Positions 34,906 to 41,746 of a stretch of 64,000 nt of DNA are shown here, in pieces; position 1 is the first letter of the stretch; every line of letters begins with the position of its first letter. Source of the DNA: Phocaeicola oris (GTDB lineage: Bacteria > Bacteroidota > Bacteroidia > Bacteroidales > Bacteroidaceae); assembly GCF_021295095.1 (NCBI RefSeq), contig NZ_JAJLQX010000003.1, positions 1 to 64,000 of the forward strand. Reading direction: 5' to 3'. Made by a program: the position numbers and the translations under genes. Under the pieces are notes generated by a model. That model saw only the letters and a list, made by a program, of their open reading frames with translations. It was not told where the DNA came from and did no database searches.

Positions 34906-36633
34906 ATGATTAAATATTTTCAAAACCGTTTCGCCCTTTCGGAAAAAGGGGCAAAAGACTTGCGGAGGGGGATAGCCTTCTCAACGCTGCTCAACCTTGC
35001 GCTGATGTTGCCGCCCACCTATCTGTTCCTCTTCCTCATGGAATACTTGGAAGTTATTCCCGATACCAATCGACATGCATTGGGGTTCTATGTGTTATTG
35101 GCAGTTGTGCTGATGTGCGTGATGTTCGTCATCGCCCGATGGCAGTACGACAGTACCTACACCACCATTTACAATGAGAGCGCGCAACGTCGTATAAGTA
35201 TGGCGGAGAAACTGCGCCGTCTGCCCCTCGCGTTTTTTGGTGAGCGGAATCTTTCCGACCTTACCTCTACCGTTATGGAAGACTGCACTTCGCTGGAGCA
35301 AATCTTCTCTCACGCTGTTCCTCAACTGTTCGCTTCGGTGCTGAGTATGCTCATCATTGCCGTCGGTCTGTTCTTCTACGACTGGCAACTGGCTGTCGCC
35401 CTCTTCTGGGTAGTGCCATTGGCTTTAGCAACTTTGCTGTTGGCAAGACACAGGATGAACAAATCTTTCGTGCAGAATTACCGTGTTAAGCGTGGTGTAA
35501 CCGAACATATACAGGAGGGATTGGAATGTGTGCAGGAGATAAAGTCGTACAATGGCGAGGACGAATACAACCGCCGTTTCGACAATCGGCTGACAGCGTA
35601 TGAGAAAGAATTGGTCAGCGGCGAATTAGTGGCTGGCGTATTTGTCAATCTCTCTGCCATGCTCCTGAAATTAGGTATGCCCACCGTCATTCTCTTAGGT
35701 GCATGGTTGCTGCAAAGGGGCGAGGTTAGCATATTTGTTTATATGGCATTCCTCCTCATTTCGGCCATGGTATATAACCCCATTCAGGAAGTATGCAACA
35801 ATCTCGCCATACTCACTTTCCTTGACGTTCGTATCAACCGGATGAAAGAAATAGAAGCGATGCCGGAGCAGAAAGGAACCAAGGAGATGAAAGTAGATAA
35901 TTATGACATCGAGTTCCGCGACGTCAGCTTTGCCTACGAAACCGAAAGGCAGGTATTGAGCCATGTCTCGTTCACTGCCCGTCAGGGAGAAGTAACGGCA
36001 CTCGTCGGTCCGTCGGGAGGCGGCAAAAGCACCACCGCCAAACTTGCCGCACGATTTTGGGACATCGACAGTGGCATGATTCTGCTTGGTGGAAACGACA
36101 TCTCACACATCGACCCAGAGACGCTGCTTCGCAACTATGCCGTGGTGTTTCAAGACGTGCTGCTCTTCAATGCCTCTGTCGCCGACAATATCCGCATCGG
36201 CAAGCGCGATGCCACCGACGAGGAAGTGCGGCGCGTGGCACAGCTGGCACAGTGCGACGACTTCATCAGTCGTATGCCTCAGGGCTACGACACCGTCATC
36301 GGCGAGAACGGCGAAACCCTTTCGGGTGGCGAGCGACAGCGCATCTCCATTGCCCGAGCCCTGCTGAAAGACGCTCCCGTCATTCTCTTGGACGAAGCCA
36401 CCGCCAGCCTCGATGCCGAGAACGAAACCAAAATTCAGGCAGGTATCTCCGAATTAGTGCGTAATAAGACCGTCATCATCATCGCCCACCGCATGCGCAC
36501 CGTACGCAATGCCAACCACATCGTGGTGCTTGGCGGCGGAACGGTCATCGAGCAGGGCATGCCCGACGAACTCATGGCTCAGGGCGGCGAGTTTGCCCGG
36601 ATGGTGGCATTGCAACAGGGAAATAAGTCATAA
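34906..36633 (+). CDS. ABC half-transporter (TMD-NBD), exporter fold
   Basis: The 575-residue partner of the preceding protein, 22 bp downstream. Six TM helices (about 25-310) and an NBD with GPSGGGKSTTAK, VVFQDVLLF, LSGGERQRISIARALL, VILLDEATAS and IAHRMRT, all canonical. The segment HIQEGLECVQEIKSYNGEDEY in the TM5-6 region is typical of the YbtP/IrtB-like branch of these proteins. Together with the TetR gene it makes a three-gene unit between two siderophore-type TonB/lipoprotein pairs. Confidence 0.93.
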   Translation: MIKYFQNRFALSEKGAKDLRRGIAFSTLLNLALMLPPTYLFLFLMEYLEVIPDTNRHALGFYVLLAVVLMCVMFVIARWQYDSTYTTIYNESAQRRISMAEKLRRLPLAFFGERNLSDLTSTVMEDCTSLEQIFSHAVPQLFASVLSMLIIAVGLFFYDWQLAVALFWVVPLALATLLLARHRMNKSFVQNYRVKRGVTEHIQEGLECVQEIKSYNGEDEYNRRFDNRLTAYEKELVSGELVAGVFVNLSAMLLKLGMPTVILLGAWLLQRGEVSIFVYMAFLLISAMVYNPIQEVCNNLAILTFLDVRINRMKEIEAMPEQKGTKEMKVDNYDIEFRDVSFAYETERQVLSHVSFTARQGEVTALVGPSGGGKSTTAKLAARFWDIDSGMILLGGNDISHIDPETLLRNYAVVFQDVLLFNASVADNIRIGKRDATDEEVRRVAQLAQCDDFISRMPQGYDTVIGENGETLSGGERQRISIARALLKDAPVILLDEATASLDAENETKIQAGISELVRNKTVIIIAHRMRTVRNANHIVVLGGGTVIEQGMPDELMAQGGEFARMVALQQGNKS

Positions 36634-36647
36634 TGAAAAGAACATAC

Positions 36648-36826
36648 TTGCGCATGGCGCGCCATGCCTCGTCGCGCAGCGCGTCAATCCCAACGGCGTG
36701 TCCGGGTTTGGTGTCGGCCAATGGCAGTTTCTCGGTTTCCGCGATGACGAGTTTATGAAATCCGAAATCTTCTTCCACACGGAGACGTGTGAGGTCGAGT
36801 TTTTGAATGCTTTTAATCATAATCAT
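36648..36826 (-). pseudogene. 5' fragment of a DUF6261-like gene
   Basis: The minus-strand frame starting at 36826 (MIMIKSIQKLDLTRLRVEED, FGFHKLVIAETEKLPL) resembles the N-terminus of DUF6261-type proteins common in Bacteroides. It then jumps to an RDEAWRAMRK-like piece and runs into the 3' end of the ABC gene. The normal length is over 200 residues, so this looks like an internally deleted remnant. The family call is tentative. Confidence 0.45.
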
Positions 36827-36854
36827 CGTGTTTTATAGGTTAATTTATAAAAAA

Positions 36855-37015
36855 AGTACAGTCGGAGTTCCCGATAACACTTTTTTGTTCGTAGAAGTGC
36901 TTTCGGGGTTCCCGACAATGCATTTTTTCTCGTAAAAGAGGTTTCGGAGTCCCCGACAGCACTTTTTTCTTCGTAAGAGCACCGTCGGGAGAATTTTCTT
37001 GCCTCTTTCCGATTA
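36855..37015. repeat. About three units of a ~41-bp repeat (variant)
   Basis: GTTCCCGATAACACTTTTTT, GTTCCCGACAATGCATTTTTT and GTCCCCGACAGCACTTTTTT begin successive units about 41 bp apart, each followed by CGTAGAAG/CGTAAAAG/CGTAAGAG and a G-rich end. The pattern CCCGACA-GC-TTTTT-CGTAAAAG links this array to those at 31169 and 44093-44560. Confidence 0.75.
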
Positions 37016-37390
37016 TTCGAACGGTACAGCAGGGTAGCCTCCCCAACGGTAACTGATGGTCATGTGTATACAAGAGTTGGTGTACAACAAGCAGTACGTA
37101 GTTACACCATTGTCAGAGCAGGCACCCGACGACCAATAGTAGCAACCGCTGCCAACTTGGTTGAGCGTGTCTTCGCGGTAGTAGCCAAGAGCAGGTAGGA
37201 AGAAGTAGTTAGCCTGCTCGAAAGCAGCAGGAAGGATGTCGTTTTTAGTGATGGTATAGGCTTTATAGGTTATACGCACGTCAGTGCTGCCGTCAGCAGA
37301 TACATATTTCAATTGATCACGGAAACGACCTACGGACTGAGCTATCTTCTCAATCTTCTTAAACCATATACCGCCTTTGTAAAATGCCAT
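37013..37390 (-). CDS. Small protein with a FISUMP/DUF1566-like C-terminus
   Basis: A 125-residue protein without a signal peptide (MAFYKGGIWFKKIEKIAQS). The C-terminal half, ANYFFLPALGYYREDTL, then GSGCYYWSSGACSDNG and SYRWGGYPAVPFE, carries the YWSS and terminal G-x-P-V pattern of FISUMP/DUF1566-type C-type-lectin-like domains. Alone, 125 residues are short for such proteins, which are usually long and secreted, so this may be a detached or eroded domain. It overlaps the 41-bp repeat array by a few bases at its 3' end. No function is assigned. Confidence 0.5.
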   Translation of the reverse strand: MAFYKGGIWFKKIEKIAQSVGRFRDQLKYVSADGSTDVRITYKAYTITKNDILPAAFEQANYFFLPALGYYREDTLNQVGSGCYYWSSGACSDNGVTTYCLLYTNSCIHMTISYRWGGYPAVPFE

Positions 37391-37494
37391 TTGTTATTCC
37401 TTCGTTATTTTCTCGTTTATAAGAATACGGCAATTCTTTGAGAGTTCCCAAACTGCGATTTGAGTTTAATGTACACTCGCGAGAATAGAACAAA

Positions 37495-37542
37495 ATACCC
37501 AATATTGGGTATTGCCGTTTCTGGCATTTACCTCTACTTTTG
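37495..37542 (+). promoter_or_regulatory. Operator-promoter module 2 (second TonB receptor)
   Basis: The perfect 18-bp palindrome ATACCCAATATTGGGTAT (37495-37512) runs into TTG (37512-37514), a 20-bp spacer and TACTTTTG (37535-37542). The 200-bp 5' leader that follows contains an inverted repeat (CTTGATT...GGGC...AATCAAG, about 37683-37714) but no leader ORF like those at 27332 and 41583. Confidence 0.8.
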
Positions 37543-37742
37543 CACCGTCGAAGTCGAAGAGAAAACAGATGGTTCCATACACTATCACTTCGTATTCATA
37601 AAAACATATAGGAAAAACATAGTGATACAGCCACATCAAGGCATGAAATCATTAAGATAGAATTTTTGATTAAATCTCTTTGGCTTGATTTGCCCTTATA
37701 GGGCACGAATCAAGTTATAATATATAATATAAATAAGGAAAG

Positions 37743-40103
37743 ATGAAAAACGGTAAACGATATATCCACATATTATTGATGGCATGGATCTGGATGATGG
37801 CAGGGGCTTCCGGCTCTGCTCAGAAAATGATTTTATGCGGTCATGTTACCGACCAGCTCTCGGGCGAACCTCTCATCGGAGCCACCGTAAAGGTGATGGA
37901 AACAAGCACAGGAGGAATAGCCAACGACAACGGATTCTATAGCGTAGGCATACGACGAGGCAGCAGGGTGAGGGTGCAATGTTCTTTCGTGGGTTATCAG
38001 ACGGCAACGGTTACACTCGAACAAACCAATGCCGATAGCCTGAGGCATGATTTCAGTCTTGTGCCATCGGCCAACAGACTCGATGAGGTGCTAATAACCA
38101 GTCGGAGCGAGATGCGCCAACTGAGAGAATCGGGCATGCCTATATCGGTCATCGGTCAGCAACAGCTACAGGGCACTGCGTCTAACATCAACGATGTATT
38201 AGCCCGCACGGTGGGTATTACTATGCGCAACACAGGCGGCATGGGCAGCGCGTCACGCATATCCGTGCGAGGACTGGAGGGCAAACGCATGGGGCTGTTT
38301 ATCGATGATTCTCCTTTAGGGAACGTGGGTAACTTTGTAGCTCTGAGCGATATTCCCACGAGCATGATAGAACGAATAGAAGTGTACAAGGGTATCGTAC
38401 CTTACAAGTTTGGCGGTTCGGCATTGGGCGGAGCGGTGAACGTAGTAACTAAGGAATACCCGCCCACATATTTGGATGTGTCGTACGAGATAGCCTCGTT
38501 CAATACCCATCAGTTTTCGACAGTACTCAAGCGCACCAACCATAAAACGGGACTGCAGTTTGGCGCAGGCGGCGTGGTGAGCTATTCTGATAACGACTAT
38601 ACCATGAAACTCACCACGCTTGATGGGCGCACAGTGAGACGCGACCATGACAGGTTTCGCAAGTACATCGGCGGAATATCGATCAAGGCTACGGAATGGT
38701 GGTTTGACGAGATGAAATTGGAACTGGAAGGAGTTTCTACCAACCAACAGATACAAGGCTTTGAAACCGATATTCGTGAAGCGTACAACCATTCGTCGAG
38801 CCTGATGTCGTCGCTTACGCTCAAGCGCCAGAACTTCTTTGCCGACGGACTCGATTTTGACTTCGACCTTGCGTTTGTGCTGGGTAAGTACGGACTCGTG
38901 GACAAGGCCTTGCGCCGCTACGATTGGGACGGCAACAGCTTTCCGGCCGTATCGCCCTACGGAGGCGAGCAAGGATCATACCCTTCCGATGCCGACAACA
39001 GGAGTATCGACCTGAACGCCAAACTCAACATGAACTACACTCTTGCCCGTCACCATGCGGTGAACCTCAATGTCTGCGCTACCAATACCAATATGTTTCC
39101 CAAAAATGACCTGATGGACAAGGCTCTGGGATTCATAGCTAATTTCCACAGTCGCATGAGCAATCTCACGGTGGGGCTGTCTTACGACCTCTCGCTTTTC
39201 GACAACAAGCTGCAGAACGCACTCACTCTGAAGGAATACTTGTACAGCTCCCACTCACGCAACATTGACGGTTATTCCATCTCTTCTCCCAAGCCTGTAA
39301 GAATGTCGAAAAACTATTTCGGCTTCAGTGATGCCATCCGCTATGCGTTTACGCCCGATTTAATGGTGAAAGGCTCGTTCAATTCGGAAGTCCGCATCCC
39401 CACAAGCGAGGAACTGATAGGCAATGGATACTCGGTGTTGGCATCGCCTGCCCTGAGGCCGGAACGCGTCAAAGGTGTTAATTTGGGACTTCTCTATCGG
39501 CATCAGAAAAAAGATGGCGGCATTCTCGAAGCCGAGCTCAACGCGTTCTTCAACACTTTGGAAGACATGGTGCGTTTCGTGCCGGATATGGTGCCGAGTC
39601 TGGCCCGTTACCGTAACTTCGGCACGGTGCGCACAAAGGGAGTGGAACTCGAGCTCAAAGGAGATGTGCATCCGCTGTTGTATCTCTATGCCAACGGAAC
39701 ACTGCAAGACTTACGCGATGTGCGTAAGACTGTGCCGGAAACATCGGTGCCCAATCCCACAAGGAACATGCGCATACCCAACGTGCCCTACCTGATGGGC
39801 AACTTTGGCGCGGAATTTCATAAAGCCAATCTGTTTGGAGGCAAACGACAGAATACGCGTATCCTCTTCGACGCGTCGTACGTACATAAATACTTCTACG
39901 ATTTTGAGATGAGCAAGAATCAGGAACGCAAAATTCCTACCTCCTTTACCATGGATACCGCAGTGGAACACGCCTTTATGGACAACCGGTGGACACTTAC
40001 GCTGAAGATGAAGAACATCGCCGACAGGCGTGTCATTTCAGAACTTAACTGTCCATTACCCGGTCGGTCTGTATGGTTTAAGGTGCGCTACCTACTGAAA
40101 TAG
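37743..40103 (+). CDS. TonB-dependent receptor, XusA-like
   Basis: A 786-residue receptor: signal peptide (MKNGKRYIHILLMAWIWMM...SAQ), CarboxypepD_reg domain (about 30-110), plug (about 120-240; TVGITMRNTGGMGSASRIS, ALGGAVNVVTKEY) and barrel ending ...VWFKVRYLLK. It is a paralogue of the receptor at 27502, sharing the plug pattern GG-GSAS/NAS-R-x-GLEGKR. It is followed after 35 bp by a second DUF4374 lipoprotein, so it is the second XusA/XusB-like unit of the region. Different barrel loops suggest a different siderophore. It is preceded by the most perfect copy of the shared operator. Confidence 0.92.
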   Translation: MKNGKRYIHILLMAWIWMMAGASGSAQKMILCGHVTDQLSGEPLIGATVKVMETSTGGIANDNGFYSVGIRRGSRVRVQCSFVGYQTATVTLEQTNADSLRHDFSLVPSANRLDEVLITSRSEMRQLRESGMPISVIGQQQLQGTASNINDVLARTVGITMRNTGGMGSASRISVRGLEGKRMGLFIDDSPLGNVGNFVALSDIPTSMIERIEVYKGIVPYKFGGSALGGAVNVVTKEYPPTYLDVSYEIASFNTHQFSTVLKRTNHKTGLQFGAGGVVSYSDNDYTMKLTTLDGRTVRRDHDRFRKYIGGISIKATEWWFDEMKLELEGVSTNQQIQGFETDIREAYNHSSSLMSSLTLKRQNFFADGLDFDFDLAFVLGKYGLVDKALRRYDWDGNSFPAVSPYGGEQGSYPSDADNRSIDLNAKLNMNYTLARHHAVNLNVCATNTNMFPKNDLMDKALGFIANFHSRMSNLTVGLSYDLSLFDNKLQNALTLKEYLYSSHSRNIDGYSISSPKPVRMSKNYFGFSDAIRYAFTPDLMVKGSFNSEVRIPTSEELIGNGYSVLASPALRPERVKGVNLGLLYRHQKKDGGILEAELNAFFNTLEDMVRFVPDMVPSLARYRNFGTVRTKGVELELKGDVHPLLYLYANGTLQDLRDVRKTVPETSVPNPTRNMRIPNVPYLMGNFGAEFHKANLFGGKRQNTRILFDASYVHKYFYDFEMSKNQERKIPTSFTMDTAVEHAFMDNRWTLTLKMKNIADRRVISELNCPLPGRSVWFKVRYLLK

Positions 40104-40138
40104 TTAACAATATTGTTTCATTTTAATATTTTTATTTT

Positions 40139-41395
40139 ATGAAAATCAGAACTCTTTTTTTTTCATTCATCATGATGACCCTTGCTGCCGGTTGTGGCAG
40201 CAAGGACGATCCAACACCTAATCCTCCTACCCCAACCCCTACTCCTACGCCGAAAGCTGAGACCTTCAAAGGCGTACTCTTTGCCGCCAGCGTAACCAAT
40301 GCTGAAGGCAACTCGGGCACCGTACACCTTCAGGCTGTTCCCGATTTCACGCCCGGCAATTACGATAACAAGAACAGCATACCCATGGGATTCGGCGTGA
40401 TGCCCATCGCCACCAACCGAGGCAACATATATACGCTGCCCGACTACATGGGTGGCGGCAAGTCGGAAATAGTGCGCTATACGCTCAACGACAAAGCAGA
40501 GTGGCAGAAGCAGGGAGCACTTGCCGTGCCTGCGAAATCATCGCCAGCCAACATCGTGGAACTGAACGATGAAAAGGCATTCCTCACCTTACAGGGTACA
40601 GGAAAGATTATGGTATTCAACCCCAAGACCATGACCAAGATTGAAGATATCGACTTGAATGCCTTGAGCTACGAGAATACCAATGTCTCTCCTGCGGCCA
40701 TGGTTATACGCGACGAAAAACTCTATGTAGGACTCAATCAGATGGGCGCCCGCTATATGCCGGTGAAGAACACGGTGGAGGTGGCCATTATTGACGCCAA
40801 GACCAACAAACTGCTCAAGCACATCGTCGACGAGAAGCCCGGCTTCTGTTTTGCCACACGCCCCATCGATCCCAGATCTATCTTTGTAGACGAACACAAT
40901 GACATTTATATCAACTGTATCGGAGCTTTTGGATTCCTTCCCGACTTTCCGGGAGGCATTGTACGTATAAAGAGCGGACAAGACGAGATAGACCCAACCT
41001 ATAAGATGGACATCAGCAAGATCAAGGTGGAAGGTCTGTCGTGCGAATATGGCGAGTTCCTCTCCACCGTCTGCTACGACAAGAACGGTTTACTCTACGG
41101 CTACCTCAATGCCTATAAGTTAGACCCAACCGGTATGGAACATGCCTATACCTGCCTGACAAACGTAGCCGTATGTATAGATCTCAAGGCAAAAACCATC
41201 AAAGCAATCAAGGGTTTGGATGTATCGAATCCGCATGGAGTTGCCGTTGGCAAGCATAAGAATCTGATAGTATTCGGCAATGCCGGCAAAAAGACAACGG
41301 GATTCTTCTCTTACGAACCAACTACCGGAAAAGTAGAAGGTCCCGTGATGAACATCACAGGCAATCCATTCTTCTTCTATAGCTACGCGGAGTAA
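40139..41395 (+). CDS. DUF4374 lipoprotein, XusB-like
   Basis: A 418-residue lipoprotein with lipobox TLAAGC followed by GSKDD and a Pro/Thr linker (PTPNPPTPTPTPTPK), typical of surface-tethered Bacteroides lipoproteins. The DUF4374 propeller-like body (GVMPIATNRGNIYTLPDYMG, LYVGLNQMGARYMP, DIYINCIGAFGFLPDFPG) parallels the protein at 29889. By analogy with XusB it would capture a ferric siderophore and deliver it to the receptor encoded just upstream. Iron as ligand is inference from family and context. Confidence 0.87.
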   Translation: MKIRTLFFSFIMMTLAAGCGSKDDPTPNPPTPTPTPTPKAETFKGVLFAASVTNAEGNSGTVHLQAVPDFTPGNYDNKNSIPMGFGVMPIATNRGNIYTLPDYMGGGKSEIVRYTLNDKAEWQKQGALAVPAKSSPANIVELNDEKAFLTLQGTGKIMVFNPKTMTKIEDIDLNALSYENTNVSPAAMVIRDEKLYVGLNQMGARYMPVKNTVEVAIIDAKTNKLLKHIVDEKPGFCFATRPIDPRSIFVDEHNDIYINCIGAFGFLPDFPGGIVRIKSGQDEIDPTYKMDISKIKVEGLSCEYGEFLSTVCYDKNGLLYGYLNAYKLDPTGMEHAYTCLTNVAVCIDLKAKTIKAIKGLDVSNPHGVAVGKHKNLIVFGNAGKKTTGFFSYEPTTGKVEGPVMNITGNPFFFYSYAE

Positions 41396-41445
41396 GGAGA
41401 GAGAGTTCCACAGGTAAATCCGCGACACTTCCACACGAAAAGAAA

Positions 41446-41493
41446 ATACCAAATATTAGGTATTGCCGCGTTCAGCATTTACCTCTACCTTTG
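41446..41493 (+). promoter_or_regulatory. Operator-promoter module 3 (MMPL operon)
   Basis: The imperfect palindrome ATACCAAATATTAGGTAT (41446-41463), then TTG (41463-41465), a 20-bp spacer and TACCTTTG (41486-41493), the same geometry as the modules at 27198 and 37495. The spacer itself is similar to that of module 2 (both contain GCATTTACCTC). A second -7 box, TACCTTTG, lies at 41557-41564, 18 bp before leader ORF B. Confidence 0.8.
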
Positions 41494-41582
41494 CGATTGC
41501 GAAGATTGACTGCACTCGAAAAGTTGAAAGTCGGCTTTCATTATACTCGTTTGCGCTACCTTTGCGAGCATATCATCAGTAT

Positions 41583-41720
41583 ATGATAAGAAGAAGAAAA
41601 CATCACGGACAGTTGGAAACTGTCGTTTCATATTGGGCGCGCCGTTCAGACAATGAGCGGTGCGCTTTTTTTGTGAACAAATCGAAACGATGTTCATTAT
41701 ATAAGCGTGTATTTGAGTAA
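41583..41720 (+). CDS. Leader ORF B, 45 codons, overlapping an intrinsic terminator
   Basis: The ORF begins MIRRRKHHGQLETVVSYW and closes with ERCAFFVNKSKRCSLYKR. The latter half matches leader ORF A upstream of the first TonB receptor (ERCxFFxNKxKxCS). The N-terminal halves do not align apart from the MI-basic start. The terminator hairpin at 41637-41672 lies inside the frame. The stop is 26 bp before the MMPL ATG. The recurring combination of promoter, short ORF, internal terminator and downstream envelope gene suggests regulation by translation of the leader. Confidence 0.45.
   Translation: MIRRRKHHGQLETVVSYWARRSDNERCAFFVNKSKRCSLYKRVFE
41637..41672 (+). terminator. Intrinsic terminator within leader B
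   Basis: GCGCGCCG (41637-41644) pairs with CGGTGCGC (41658-41665; one G-U), followed by seven T. It lies 75 bp upstream of the MMPL gene and downstream of its promoters. Confidence 0.7.
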
Positions 41721-41746
41721 TTGTAATCATATAACATATAACATAA

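Noticed and set aside
37013-37390. Target protein of a diversity-generating retroelement
   Set aside because: The C-type-lectin-like end is suggestive, but there is no reverse transcriptase, template repeat or adenine-biased variable repeat nearby.
37543-37742. Riboswitch in the long 5' leader of the second TonB receptor
   Set aside because: Only one inverted repeat is visible; no cobalamin, TPP or other conserved box could be recognised.
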